The translations under genes were made by a program, and so were the position numbers. A stretch of DNA of 64,000 nt from Hypericum androsaemum (taxonomy: Eukaryota; Streptophyta; Magnoliopsida; Malpighiales; Hypericaceae), in NCBI GenBank assembly GCA_963995505.1, contig OZ023190.1, positions 19,462,092 to 19,526,091 on the forward strand, in the 5' to 3' direction. The notes below the pieces were generated by a model. It ran no database searches and was not told where the DNA came from. It saw nothing but the letters and a program-made list of their open reading frames with translations. Position 1 is the stretch's first letter. Each line of letters begins with the position of its first letter. This document shows positions 1 through 11,250 of this stretch, in pieces.

Positions 1-1003
1 GGCAAATTCTCGTACACCACATCAACTAAGACCATGCCCTCCTCAAGCTTCAATACAACTTCTTTCCGACGAGGCTTGGACATGTCTAGTTCCACCAAAA
101 CCCGTACCAAAGCGCCATTAAACCTATTTAATGCAGTCAAGTCTGATCGAATGAGGTTACCAATGGCCGCAGCTAGTCCAAGTATGATATCATTAGCGAC
201 ATGCTCCATGCTCAACCCCCCTAATGTAATCCATACCTTTGTAAGAGTCGAGGAAACCTTCGTGGGCTTAAAATAGGGTACCCATGGCTGCAAGTAAAGA
301 CATCCCTGAGGAAGTCTCCAATCAGAAGAGCTCCAGACCACGTCCTTATCTTGCTCCTTCTCAAACTGAAAACCAAAGTACCCTAGGCCAAGAGGAAGCA
401 ACTTCCACGCTTGCACAGACCAAACTTTGGAGATAGCAGCTTTCAAGTCAAATGTTGAGCAAGGTTTGGTGCCTCTCGGCATCACTAACCTTCCAATCAA
501 AGCGCGCTTCCCAAAATTTGCACAAACTGATGATCTATCTGCATCCAATTCAACGACCATATGCTCGCCATCGAAGACTGGCTTAATATACGTACCTTCT
601 TGGACCCGGTCAGATCGCGGGTGGAGTGCGGCTGCGTAGGACATCTTCTTCATGGCGTTGGAGCCTTAGGAGTCGGTGTCACAGTAGTCTCCGCAACCCC
701 ATCTTTTCTCGCTTGTATATCTCCTGAAGGTGTAGGCCTCGCACCCTCCGCAGCCTGCCCCACACCCTCTGTCAACCCACGAGCCAGCGCCTGTGAAGGG
801 TTACCGACTAATGGGGCAAGGGAGGTGTAGAACTGGTGAAGGAGAGGAAGGATGCTGGATTGAAGCGAATCCATCCCTAGCGAAGGGCAGGGATTAAGCG
901 ACGGCGGCTGAAAACCTCCATCTGAGGATCTCAATGAGGCCGTTGAAGACATCGGAACAGCAGCGACGGTGGTGGAACTCGAAGCCCTAGCCGAGGGAAA
1001 CAT
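1..1003 (-). pseudogene. LINE-type retrotransposon ORF1 (DUF4283-like), frameshifted and cut by window edge
   Basis: On the minus strand a frame starts at 1003 (MFPSARASS...) and stops at 650-652. A second open frame starts with the ATG at 651-653, overlapping that stop, and runs to the window edge with no stop. The second frame reads like the DUF4283 domain of plant non-LTR retrotransposon ORF1 proteins: SYAAAL, then GRLVMPRGTKP, then LLPLGLGYFGFQF, then the typical run LVELDMSKPRRKEVVLKLEEG followed by a VVYENLP segment. In this family a CCHC knuckle follows, which would lie outside the window. Such ORF1 proteins are nucleic-acid-binding chaperones of LINEs. The break into two overlapping frames suggests a dead copy. 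The family call is good; the exact 5' end of the element is unknown. Confidence 0.72.
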
Positions 1004-1059
1004 TAATTAATACATAGCGAAACCGGAGGGGTGGTCGTAGAGACCAACCCCTCTGGCAG

Positions 1060-1280
1060 CCACGGGGGGGAGGGTGGGGGCTCGGGAAAGGTGCGGGATG
1101 GGGGGAGGGGGGGCGGGGGAGGTCGGGGGAGGGGGAGAGCGGGAGGGGGAGAGCTGGGGAGGGGGGGAGAGCGGGGGAGGTCGGGGGAGGGGGGAGAGCG
1201 GGAGGGGGAGAACTGGGGAGGGGGGGAGAGCGGGGGAGGGGGGAGAGCGGGAGGGGGAGATCTGGGGAGGGGGGAAACTT
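1060..1280. repeat. G-rich purine minisatellite
   Basis: About 220 bases are almost pure G and A on the plus strand. They are built from reiterated units such as GGGGGAGAGCGGGAGG and GGGGAGAACTGGGGAGG. Open frames here on both strands (Gly/Arg-rich or Pro/Ser-rich) are products of the repeat and not genes. It lies just upstream of the LINE ORF1 on the minus strand and could belong to that element's 5' region. The many runs of four or more G could form G-quadruplexes. Confidence 0.8.
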
Positions 1281-1294
1281 GGGTTTTTCGTCAA

Positions 1295-2100
1295 GACAAA
1301 AGGAGAGAGGGCTTAAGGAGATTGAAATCGTGTGGAAGAAACAGGGAACCCGGATAGTGGTTTAACTAATGAGTGAACCTTGGTCAAATCCCACTTCTTA
1401 AAAATATTGTATTGTGGTTTGATTAATAATAAAAGGGAGGCAAGCTCTATTACCATAACGAAATTCGTACCCTTTGTTGTCGATGTTGGTATTTTAAGTT
1501 GGTTATGACTATTCACGTGTAAGGTTTGGGCATATTGTCTTCGGAATTGGATTATGTGCACAAGGAAGGATTAGACTCTGTACCGTATAAAGGTCTAATC
1601 TGGACTCGAGGCTGTGTTACTACTGCGTTGTGTGTGATGATGATGTTAAGGATATAGACATTACTCTACTCTAGAGAAGTTGAAGAAATTGGTCCTAGAG
1701 GATCTTTGTGCTGAATATGACGACAGTGTTGGGGACCCAGAGCTCCGCATTGCCGCTCCTCGGCTGGAGGATTTGGGTGTTCGATCAGCTGTAAGCTGGT
1801 TGATGTCCCGCTCATCTGGATTTGTTCTTCCATACAGTGTATGATTATGCCTTAAGGTGCGAGGATGAGAAGGTTGGGCAAATTATGGGTCGAAATGAAG
1901 TTACTACCCTAGAGAGAGAGAGGTATTTTCTTTTCCTATTCACCACTCCTCGAGGAATATGGATAGGATGTAACATGAACACAATAAATATTTACTTGTC
2001 TTGAACAGCAATGGAACTGTGAGTAATAGTAAACAATTCCAGTTACATGTGATTCTGAATGGAGAAGACTGATGGAGCCCCTAATCCAGCATCAAGAATG
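1295..2100. other. Intergenic stretch, no gene recognised
   Basis: No long reading frame or known motif was found. A mixed-composition piece around 1660-1900 has short open frames in several directions and might be a decayed coding fragment, but no family could be named. The distal part (about 1980-2100) is likely the 3' UTR and downstream flank of the GRAS gene. Confidence 0.4.
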
Positions 2101-3804
2101 TTAGGAGGAGGAGGAAGAATTGTGGACTTGCCAGGCAGAGGCCAACATGATAGGCCTCCCTTTCCAGCCGAGCATGAGACAGCCCTTCTCACTGGCCAAG
2201 GTGTACCCATCGCAGCCATAGACAGACAGCATCATCCTGGCCTGACTCATGATGCACTTGGACCCCACCACCTGATACCCTGCTCTCCCTAGCTGCCTTC
2301 TCCACTGGTCGGCCCTCTCGTGCCTCTCGATCCTGTTCCCCCCTTCGCAAGCCACTATGTTCCTGATCTCCTCCGCAAAGTGGACCTTCTCTATCTTCAT
2401 CCGCTGCAGGCTGTTCCGCGGGAGGCTTGCCTCGAGCGAGTCGAATATGGCGGAGTAGTAGTGCAGGGATTCGAGGAATCTCCCGAGGAAGAAAGGCCCG
2501 TTGTGGTTCGCGTCTTGTTCCACCACGGTAAGCAAGGAGGGGCCTAGCTTCTTGATTGCTTGGAGGATTGCCTTGAGGGATCCCCTGCTCTCTTTCACGA
2601 ACTTGTGCAGGTGCATAATGCTGTTGACGAATAAGGCCTCGCCTTCTCGCAAGCCGAGCTTCTCCCCGGTGAAGAGCGCTGGGGAGACTTGCTCCGATAT
2701 CGGGTTGAATTCTACAAGGACCCCTAGCGATGCAGCATCCTCGATCAGGGATTTCATGCTGCCCTCGACATCTGATCTGCTCTCTTCATTGATCAACCCC
2801 GTGATCCGCAGCTTCGGTTGGCCCTCGGGCCTCGAAGCCAGCTTCCTTATCAGCGAGGGCCACTGCAGAGTGTGCTCCATTCCAAGATCAATGACATGTA
2901 TCAAGTCCTTCCCTTGAGAAGCTTGGCAGATGGCCTCATTTGCTGCAAGGAAACCAAACGCAACGAAAGGCGTCGCTTGGTAGAGAAGCTGGGAAGCTTC
3001 CATCTTCTCTTCCCTCGTAAAAGAGGGCAGATGGGCATCCACCCCGCCGTTGGTGAAGGTGCCATTGGCATTAACATTGTTAAGCAGCGACAATCTGGAC
3101 CTCAACCCAGCGGCGAAGCAGTAAGAGACCCTCTGTAGAGAATCACCCCATGGATTGACAGAAGCCCATATCTGGCCTAGAATTGAATCCGCCAATTGCG
3201 AGTCTCTGCAACCAACAGCCTCGGCGCATGCCAACAACAGGTGCACCAACTGAAGCCCTTGGTCTATCGCTTCAGTATTCTGATTGATCTCCCCATGTGT
3301 TGTGTTAGGTGCATTGTCGATGACATAATCGCCAAGTGAACCATTAATCTCGGACTGATCATCGCCTTCCTCGTCCATCGGGACATCCACAAAGACGTCC
3401 TTGAGGATGGAAAAGGCCTCCATGTCACCAAGGAAACCATAAGTGGAGCTATCCATGGATGATCCACTGATCTCTTCCTGATAATCGTCCACCTTGATGA
3501 AGCTGTCAACCAGTTGGTACACCTCGGAAACAGCCAAATGGTGAGGAACACCGTGAAGATCCTGATCACAAGGAGAGAGAAAATCAACGTCATTGATGAT
3601 CAGTGGCTTCTCCTCCTCCTCCTCAAAAGAAGAGGAGTAGTAGTAGGCTGATCCCGCGGCTTGTTGTTCCTGCTCGAGTCGGGCGGGGCAAAACCTGCGA
3701 ATGGCAAGGTCATGGTTGAGGGTGTCGTTGGTGATGAGCATGGGGAAGGAGGGATTATTATAGGAGTTCATGGGACGAGGAGGGTGTTTTCTAGGTTCGG
3801 ACAA
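2101..3804 (-). CDS. GRAS-family transcriptional regulator
   Basis: A 567-aa, intronless plant-specific GRAS regulator, which would act in the nucleus. The N-terminal ~180 residues are variable and acidic, with a Glu run at 61-65. The GRAS domain then shows its usual order: leucine heptad region I (LQLVHLLLACAEAVGC, about 185-200), a VHIID-type core (HVIDLGMEHTLQWPSL, about 303-318), the second leucine region with LRITGLI, a PFYRE-like block ending in HFAEEIRNIVACEG, and the SAW motif (GWKGRPIMLASAWQVH) at the C-terminus. No DELLA or TVHYNP motif is present at the N-terminus, so it is not a true DELLA despite a DELLA-like LHR1. The closest branch from memory is the RAD1/TF80-like group linked to arbuscular mycorrhiza, but that is a weak inference. 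GRAS proteins often lack introns, as here. The start is supported by a TATA motif 64 bases upstream. Confidence 0.95.
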   Translation of the reverse strand: MSEPRKHPPRPMNSYNNPSFPMLITNDTLNHDLAIRRFCPARLEQEQQAAGSAYYYSSSFEEEEEKPLIINDVDFLSPCDQDLHGVPHHLAVSEVYQLVDSFIKVDDYQEEISGSSMDSSTYGFLGDMEAFSILKDVFVDVPMDEEGDDQSEINGSLGDYVIDNAPNTTHGEINQNTEAIDQGLQLVHLLLACAEAVGCRDSQLADSILGQIWASVNPWGDSLQRVSYCFAAGLRSRLSLLNNVNANGTFTNGGVDAHLPSFTREEKMEASQLLYQATPFVAFGFLAANEAICQASQGKDLIHVIDLGMEHTLQWPSLIRKLASRPEGQPKLRITGLINEESRSDVEGSMKSLIEDAASLGVLVEFNPISEQVSPALFTGEKLGLREGEALFVNSIMHLHKFVKESRGSLKAILQAIKKLGPSLLTVVEQDANHNGPFFLGRFLESLHYYSAIFDSLEASLPRNSLQRMKIEKVHFAEEIRNIVACEGGNRIERHERADQWRRQLGRAGYQVVGSKCIMSQARMMLSVYGCDGYTLASEKGCLMLGWKGRPIMLASAWQVHNSSSSS

Positions 3805-3867
3805 AACTAGCTAGCTATGGAGAATTAAGTAGATATAGTACAGTAGTGGTGGAGTTGCTTAGAGGGG

Positions 3868-3877
3868 TTTATATAAA
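3868..3877 (-). promoter_or_regulatory. Probable TATA box of the GRAS gene
   Basis: TTTATATAAA (palindromic) lies 64 bases upstream of the GRAS start codon on the minus strand, a suitable distance for a short 5' UTR. No other TATA-like motif is closer. Confidence 0.6.
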
Positions 3878-4608
3878 CTAGGAAGCTAATGTGGTCTCCT
3901 TCGTACGTAGAACTAAGGACATACGAGAATATACTTTCCTGCTGTTTGGAGTTAAATAATGCCGTATTAACTGGCATAAACACTGTTAACCGAGGCAACT
4001 TAAACAATTGTTTTCTGCCATGTTTAAGAAAATAGGCATTTATCTCAAGGAGCATCCGGCAATGCAACCTATGTGACGTGCTTCTTAAATTATTATTTAA
4101 TTAACTACCTGTTATCGAGATACTAATCTTAACTGAATATTAAACATATTTATGTTTACTAAACTTTAGCGTAGCTACATTTTCGAATCTCAAATTTAAA
4201 ATCATAGTTCAATCATAAGCCGCTGCTAGTTTGTTTATTTACGTTGCATGCTTTCTTATTGACTTTTTTTGTTCTATTCATGAGAAATTGTAATTCAGCT
4301 TCCAGGCAATTTGAGTTAAAATTTGTAGAGTGATTTTAATTAGGAGTAGTAGTGAAATTGGCACCAAGTTTAGCCTGCCTGCCTTTTGACTTGTTTGTCA
4401 ACAAGTGAATGTCATTTAGGAGGGGAAAGTGACACCCCCTACCTGATGCTGACCTTTTTAATTCCCTCTTGGATGTTAATGTAGCAATTCTCTGTTTGAC
4501 AAAAGAATGATCGCTACTGTATCAGGAATACCGGACACGAGGCTATTTATTTTTCGCACCGGGAATATTTCATATGGTATCCACAATTTTAAGTTCGAGC
4601 TAGATCGA
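3878..4608. other. GRAS upstream region, no gene seen
   Basis: AT-rich promoter-side DNA. No coding frame, structured RNA or clear transposon end was recognised. Confidence 0.4.
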
Positions 4609-4702
4609 ACTATAAAAATAATTTAAATCTAAGAACTCTAGAACAAACATTTCAGGACTATAAAAATAATTTAAATCTAAGAACTCTAGAACAAACATTT
4701 CA
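4609..4702 (+). repeat. Perfect 46-bp tandem duplication
   Basis: The segment at 4609-4654 (starting ACTATAAAAATAATTTAAAT) is repeated at 4657-4702, a period of 48 bases with GG between the copies. The copies look identical, so the duplication is young. Confidence 0.9.
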
Positions 4703-5331
4703 TGGCAAATTAAATGTGCCAACAAATTGGCAGATACAAGCAAACTTAGCACTGATGAGTTCAAATTCTCTCTCCCAGAAGTTTAACAAATCAAACATTC
4801 CACAAAATTCTTTAGGTTTTCAGTTTGGTGATGCAGCAGATAAAAAAATAGAGGTAGTTATTAGCTACATGGATAGAAGTAGGCAGATGGCAATTAAAAA
4901 AGTGGGCAGCAAGTTTTAGTTAAACCAGAATATAATAGAATATAGGGGAGCCGGCCTAGGGTTAATTATGAACCGATTACCTCAACAAATTGAAATTAAT
5001 TCCTAATGGGAAGCTTAATTTTAATTGGAGATCCAATGAGACGGCCAACAAGCAATGAGACGGCCAAGGTGGCCTCCTCCCCTTAGCACCTTCATTCCAC
5101 GCTGTTTTTTTGTGTCCATGAATGATTTTTTTATTATTACAAATAAACATTGTACTATTTGCAGTAGAGGTACATAAAAAAATAATCAAGAGTCGAATGT
5201 ACAAAGTTTTGAAATATAAGTGCCAAGTCAACCATAGTAACTATAATTGGATTGTCAATTGTAATATCGTCGTCCCAAATTTGTCACCGATATAGGAGAC
5301 TATTTTATGATGTACAAAATTAATTATTATA

Positions 5332-5375
<44 letters not shown>

Positions 5376-5936
5376 TACCATCTCGAGATTTGAGAATTAG
5401 ACAATTGACCACCGAAATTATATTTTTACCCAAATTGAGCGAAGCGGTGTCGTTTGGTCAAGGGAAATTAAAGCAAGCAGCTTATGTGGACGGTTGCTCC
5501 CTTTTGTAATGTTGAGACAATCTACTTCTTTGGTTGAAAATGGAATGCCATTCCTCTGAATCTTCCTGTGCTTAAGGTGTAAAGTCTGAATTTTTATGAG
5601 TTTTAACGGTGTTGTATTTTCGTGGCTGGAACTCGAATTAGTTGGTTTAAAAAAAATCTGAATTTCAATCGAGTATTCTGCTGTTTCCGTTTTCTTTGTA
5701 CATTTGTGCGGTCGGAGGGGATTGGGACTACTGGAGATGTTCATGATAGCAGCCTGGTCTAACGAAATCAGAGCAAAGTTAGTTCATGTAGATTCGGTCA
5801 TTGGCCCTTGAGAATGAAACATTTGATAAGGCCGAGTTCGAGTTCTTACAAGGGTTTGATTCCTATTTTCTTCCAAAATAGCATGGGTCTTCGGCTATTC
5901 CACTGAGTTGCAACAAGTGGTACACCGTGCTAAAAC
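4703..5936. other. Intergenic stretch with AT microsatellite
   Basis: No gene was recognised. A (TA)n microsatellite occupies about 5334-5371. Short open frames around 4716-4919 and 5418-5744 carry no known motif and have AT-rich, non-coding character. Confidence 0.5.
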
Positions 5937-6786
5937 CATAGTTTTAAAATACGAATTTATGTACGACACGGATTTTGATCAGTCTATCGGGTCGTCCTGT
6001 CCGACCAGTCGGACCTTCGGTCAGATCAGGTACTTTTTTTTATAATTTTTTTTGCTATTATTCGAATAATATATAGACCAAATAGTCGAAATATAGGTTT
6101 CAAAATTCACATTTTATAAGTATTAATCAATTTATAACATATAAAGTTTATTTTTCTTTGTTGATTTAGAGAAAGGGAAAATTACTCTCTAGCCCCTCAA
6201 ATTTGCTTAAATATACTCAAAAGTCCTCCATGTTTGTAAAATACACGCTGACGTCCCTTTAGTTTGCTTTTATTATACTTTCGAGTCCCTCAATGAGATT
6301 GAAATAGAGGGACGTTGGCGTGTATTTTGCAAACAGGGAGGACTTTTGAGTATATTTAAGCAAATCCGAGGGGCTAGAGAGTAATTTCTCCACCGGGTCG
6401 TCCTGTCCGACCAGTCGGACCTTCGGTCAGATCAAGTACTTTATTATTATTTTTTGCTATTATTCGAATAATATGTAGACCAAATAGTCGAAATATAGGT
6501 TTCAAAATTCACATTTTGGAAATATTAATCTATTTATAATATATAAAGTCCATTTTTCTTTGTTGATTTAGAGAAATCAAACATATGATATAATTTTTTT
6601 GTTTTAATTTTTGCTCATTTGGATAAAATTCAGTCAGACCGGACAGTCCAAGTCAAAAACAAGTGTGAACAGTCCGACCAAATTTTGGATGGTCAGATTG
6701 GAGGCCATATAAACACTAAAAACAACCTGTTTTCTTAGGCAATTCGCTGTCCGGACCGTCGGTCAGACCGCTTTTTTAAAACTATG
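5937..6786. mobile_element. Degenerate non-autonomous DNA transposon (hAT-like ends)
   Basis: The ends are inverted: CATAGTTTTAAAA at 5937 and its complement TTTTAAAACTATG at 6774-6786. The flanks CTAAAAC and TTAAAAC resemble a decayed target duplication. The interior has CCGG/GACCGG-type blocks (GTCCGACCAGTCGGACC) that are common in a widespread plant MITE family. It contains two diverged direct copies (about 5988-6174 and 6393-6577) with a foldback MITE exactly between them. No transposase is encoded. Confidence 0.6.
6176..6391. mobile_element. Foldback MITE with ~90-bp inverted arms
   Basis: About 215 bp whose left arm (GAAAATTACTCTCTAGCCCC...) is matched by the complement at the right end (...GGGGCTAGAGAGTAATTTC). 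The arms extend through ACTCAAAAGTCCTCC and its complement GGAGGACTTTTGAGT, leaving a short central loop. It sits between two copies of a duplicated segment of the surrounding element. No clear target duplication was seen. Confidence 0.75.
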
Positions 6787-7171
6787 ATTAAAACTGAAAG
6801 CCGGCCAGCTGTAATTCTTCGAATTTTGAAGTTTGATCACCTTGATGACACACCTTGTTGTCACAAGGATGCTGTATCGTTGACCATTGAACTAACTTCG
6901 AAGATATTTAGACAAGACAAAGCTCGATTTGAGAGTATTATCTCCCTTTCTCTGTTATTGCAATTTTATTCACAAAATCCCCTGATTCTACGTATCCATA
7001 TCTAAACTGAAACTGAGTTGAAGAGACCGTCTATCTCAATTTTGCCCTTTTGTCTGTTTTCTGCTCTTCTTCAACAATCCATTGGCAGCCGGAGTTTATA
7101 CTTCACCGCAAAAGAAGTGGCATACAGTGGAGGGGAGATAGGAGAGAGCAGCAGATACTGGATTCCCAACA
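6787..7171. other. 3' flank of the HEAGH-protein gene
   Basis: A 385-base stretch without a supported coding frame. The part next to 7172 is likely the 3' UTR of the minus-strand gene. Confidence 0.4.
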
Positions 7172-9300
7172 TTATAACCCGGCGGATATGGCTTCCTCAA
7201 CTCTCATAATTACACTACTTAAACTTTCATCATCCCCTAGAGCTTTTACAGCAGCAGTATGAGCATCCCGATGCCGTTTTAACAGATTGTATGCCTGTAG
7301 AACAGACCACCTCGCCTGATTCGACATCTGCAGCAGATGATGATGAGAGCACAGGGGCAGAAGATTAGTGACTACAGAAATTGAAAATAGACCATAAATC
7401 GGGTAGATCAATTAACCTCGGCCTCGGATAAAGGTGGTTCCATAAGAGCGCAGATCCTCCAATACAGATCTTCGTCATCTTCTGCACCGTTTACCTCTCC
7501 ATAGACTAGAGCTTCAGCTGCGATGCCAGCAAATAGCACCATGCAATACCTAAGCATTAATTATACCATGCCAGGTTTCCAAGTAAAATTGGTTAAGAAA
7601 CAGTTAATAGATGACAAAGTAAATAGTTCGGTTCTTTTCTTCTCGTTAAGGGGCTAGCATACTGCTTAGAAAAGGACACACTGTGAAAGAGTGGGAACCT
7701 AGAAACTTATTGTATCGCACAGCTTGCTGAGGACTTGGCACATAAGTAGGCATTGACAACAATTTTACAACTGAGAACTAAATTTTCTTCTTCTTCTTCT
7801 TCCGAGAGAGATGTGTGCTGATCCAAGGGTACGTATACTTGAAGTTGTGCAAATGGTGCCAATAACAATTTAACTTGCACAAGAAACTATTGAACCATCG
7901 CTGTCAATAAGAGTAGAATACTGAGCCAGCTTGAAGCACATACCTGTCAAAGGTTGTTCTACTGAGTTGTCGTTCGTCAAGCTCCCTACTCATTTCTTCA
8001 TCCCAATTCCGAGTTACAGCCTACAAGAATTTTGTCGGATTATTTATAATCTCATATCTGCCATAAGTGATGCTTCACTATGCTCCAATAGATGAGTACA
8101 TACAGACCATAGGGGGATTATTCCATTTGCTTCAATAGAGTTTGACATGCGCAGTTGACATCTACTGAGGTGCATTCGAGAGGAAACCATCACAGAGAGT
8201 GTAAAGAAGAGACGAAGATACCTGCCCTTGAGTTGCAAATGGGTTTAAAATCACCCCACGAATAGCGAAGCCCATAAGGTATGCTGCAAATGGAGAATAA
8301 TAACACGCGATGTCATAAAAGAAGAGAGAAAACTTAAAAGAAACTCAGTAGTTGGAGTTGAGCTGACAAAAAAAAAGGTACGTACCAAGAAGAAGGTGGC
8401 CAGCTTCATGGACGAGTACTCGACGTCTGAAAGGAGGCCAATAGGTGGTGATAAGGGTCGAGCAAGTACCACCAAGAAGGAAGGTGTCGGCAAAAGCAAG
8501 CCCGAATATGGCAGCAAGGTAAGTCCTGATATCAATCCCTCGGGAGAGGAGGAGGAAGCAGCCTCCAAGAAAAGCAACCAAGATGAGAATTGAGGGCACA
8601 GAGAAACCCGACTTGTACGAGATGAGTTTAGTGACTGCACACGAGAATGGAAACAGGAAGGCTATATATTTGGTCTGAATTATTGGGGTGGTGGGGATAA
8701 TAATGAGGAAGAGAAAGCTAGTGAGAGTGGAAAAAGGGAAGGAAGGAACGAACCGTCTAGTCCAGTTTCAGACATGAACAAACAAGGAGTCACTTCTGTC
8801 TTCTTCTTCCCCCCCTCCTCCTCCAACACTGCACCGACCAACCAGAGGAACCGTCAATTGCATTAACTTTAGAGTGAAAAGGACAGACAGAAACCCAGAG
8901 AGAGACAAGGAAAGGAAAGGAAAGGGGAGGGGGATACGGTACCGATATGCCTGAATTTGGCGAAATGGAGAAGAAAGCCGCGGTCTTTGAGGTAGGCGTA
9001 AGCAGCGCATACGAGGTCCATGTCGCGGGCATCGAGGCACGTGTCCAGCACCCTGACGGCGTCGTCTGGGTTTAGCAGGGGCTGTTGAAGGGACTTCAAG
9101 GAGCCCAGGGCTCGGGCGAGGTCTTTCTGGACAAGGGCGTCCTCGTACTCTTCCCATTCCTTCCGAGCCCGAGCCCGAAGGGTTCTTCCAGCGCAGGGTT
9201 TCGTGTTACAGTTGGGGCGGCGACTGGTGGCCCACCCCCCCACGGTGGTCGCGCTTGTGTCCATCATCATCATCCACCCACCCACCCACAAATAATTCAA
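7172..9300 (-). CDS. Plastid FtsH/M41-like HEAGH membrane protein (VIR3-like)
   Basis: Six exons on the minus strand join in frame: 9300-8943, 8634-8386, 8283-8222, 8020-7944, 7549-7417 and 7327-7172. All five introns begin GT and end AG, giving 344 aa. The N-terminus (to about residue 60, with GGWATSRRPN and RARARKEW) looks like a chloroplast transit peptide. It is followed by a helical region, two hydrophobic segments (about 133-150 and 158-178), then VLVHEAGHLLLAYLMGF with the zinc-protease motif HEAGH at about 195-199. A C-terminal domain with LFAGIAAEALVYG and ARWSVLQAYNLLKRH resembles the FtsH protease fold without the AAA module. In Arabidopsis (from memory) such a gene, VIRESCENT3 At1g56180, is a neighbour of PGK2, matching the layout here. 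It is likely needed for chloroplast development. The start could instead be one of the Met residues at 10-13. Confidence 0.85.
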
Positions 9301-9800
9301 AGTGAAATACAGACACAGATATTAACCCCTCTTAGCATTTGATTTGACATATGTTAGCTTTTTTCCACCAAAAAAAAACATATGTTAGCTTTTTTTGGAA
9401 TAAATTACACTCAAATTATATTTTGGTTTACAACAAAAGGTTATAAATACCAAAAGACTTGTGATCTTGCAGTACAAAGAGTTATAAAATTCAAAGAGAT
9501 CCAAAGTTGAAGCCAAGCCTTAACTAATAGTCTGATCCAACATAAATAAATAAATTTGAATAAACAAACTGCTTCAATTTGATGAAAATTGAGAGAGTAG
9601 TATAGACAGAGTCATAAAGAGAGGTAAGATATTCACCAAAAAAAATAAAGAGAGGTAAGATTATTGAGGATAAGATAATTCAGGTTTGTTTTTTAATAAA
9701 TCTAGACAGACCGAATGAAATTAAAGTAAAATTGATACGTAATCTTCATTGAAATAGAGAGAGAGAGAGCATCATGAAATTATTGAATTTAAAATTATGA
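9301..9800. other. Promoter side of the HEAGH gene, no other gene
   Basis: AT-rich DNA with short A-runs and a GA microsatellite around 9759-9770. No coding frame was recognised. Confidence 0.4.
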
Positions 9801-9805
9801 AGTAG

Positions 9806-10113
9806 TGTCAAATATCCCAACTATATCGGAGGAGAAAGCATTGACACGTTCTTCCAGCTACTCAACCACTTCGCCAACATTACGGGGGTGTATCCCACCT
9901 CTCCATGATTTACGTTTTAGATCTTTTTCCCACGAAACCTGTAACAACCACAATCCCACTAATCTTACTTTGGTGGAGAACATGGTCACTAGAAAGTAGT
10001 TGCTTAGTTGCACTTTCGTATTATAAATATGTACATGTGTTCGATCAATGAGAATCAAGTCAGCAAGTTCAATTATCATCTTGCTTTACTCTATCCTACT
10101 TCTAAATTTATCA
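9806..10113 (+). repeat. LTR type A, plus orientation
   Basis: 308 bp, TGTCAAATATCCC... to ...TTTATCA. It matches the inverted copy at 10943-11250, which has the same length and near-identical sequence. Confidence 0.85.
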
Positions 10114-10126
10114 TGGTATCAGAGCC
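10114..10126 (+). other. tRNA-Met primer-binding site
   Basis: TGGTATCAGAGCC directly follows LTR A(+). This is the usual initiator-tRNA-Met complement of plant copia elements. Confidence 0.8.
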
Positions 10127-10604
10127 TTCTAGACAAATCAACGTCTAGAGATCCATCCCTTCGGTGACTACAGGCCGTGCTTGATAATAGCAACCATGGT
10201 TGTCACTAATTTCACTGACGAAGCTCTCTCCAGTCAACTGTCCAGCCCGTATCATCTTCAATCCAACAAGAACCCGGTATTGGTTCTTGTCTCTCCGGTC
10301 CTGAATGGCGATAACTACCATTCGCGATCTCGATCGATGGTTATTGCTCTAAAATTAGAACCATCTAGGCACATCAACGCCTAAAGGTTCTTCCTTCCCG
10401 TGACTACAAGCTAGGTTGATCGATAGCAGCCATGGCCGTCACAAATCCTATTGATGCATCGTTCTCCAATCATCTATCTCAGCTTCGATTGTCTTCGAAG
10501 TAGTGTTCCAATCTAATGGCGTTACTTTAAGCGTCTCGGTTTCTTGTTCTCCAAGTTGGGAATTCTCGACATCCATTCGTCTCGTCTTCCAACTTGCGGG
10601 GGTG

Positions 10605-10940
10605 TGTCAAATATCCCAATAATTCCGGAGGCAGCATTGACTAATTCCATCTCTTCCAGCTGCTCACTAACAGCTTCACCAATATTACAGGGGTGTGCTG
10701 CCAACCCCCACTTCTCCACGTCTCCATAGCTAGGTCATAGCTTCCCTAATTGATTGTAACGTGCATATAATCAGTTAGTCATGCTTCCTGATTCATAACT
10801 AGTTTGTTATTATTCTATTATAGAATTTAGTATTATAAATATGTACGCTGTTATCAATAAAAACGGCAAGCAAGAATGTTCAATTATCTTTCTTGCTCTC
10901 CCAAATTCCACTTCAAAATTTATCACTTTAAAATTTATCA
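10605..10940 (+). repeat. LTR type B, plus orientation
   Basis: 336 bp beginning TGTCAAATATCCCAATAATT, preceded by the purine-rich CTTGCGGGGGTG. It is clearly diverged from type A and matches the inverted copy at 11806-12136. Confidence 0.85.
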
Positions 10941-10942
10941 AT

Positions 10943-11250
10943 TGATAAATTTAGAAGTAGGATAGAGTAAAGCAAGATGATAATTGAACTTGCTGACTTG
11001 ATTCTCATTGATCGAACACATGTACATATTTATAATACGAAAGTGCAACTAAGCAACTACTTTCTAGTGACCACGTTCTCCACCAAAGTAAGATTAGTGG
11101 GATTGTGGTTGTTACAGGTTTCGTGGGAAAAAGATCTAAACCGTAAATCATGGAGAGGTGGGATACACCCCCATAATGTTGGCGAAGTGGTTGAGTAGCT
11201 GGAAGAACGTGTCAATGCTTTCTCCTCCGATATAGTTGGGATATTTGACA
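10943..11250 (-). repeat. LTR type A, minus orientation
   Basis: 308 bp inverted copy of 9806-10113. It is joined head to head with LTR B(+) through the dinucleotide AT. Confidence 0.85.

Noticed and set aside
1007..1357. Overlapping Pro/Ser-rich and Gly/Arg-rich frames on both strands
   Set aside because: They are translations of the purine minisatellite; every frame is open because the repeat lacks stop codons.
2320..3138. Plus-strand frames across the GRAS gene
   Set aside because: Antisense shadows of a gene with clear GRAS motifs on the minus strand.
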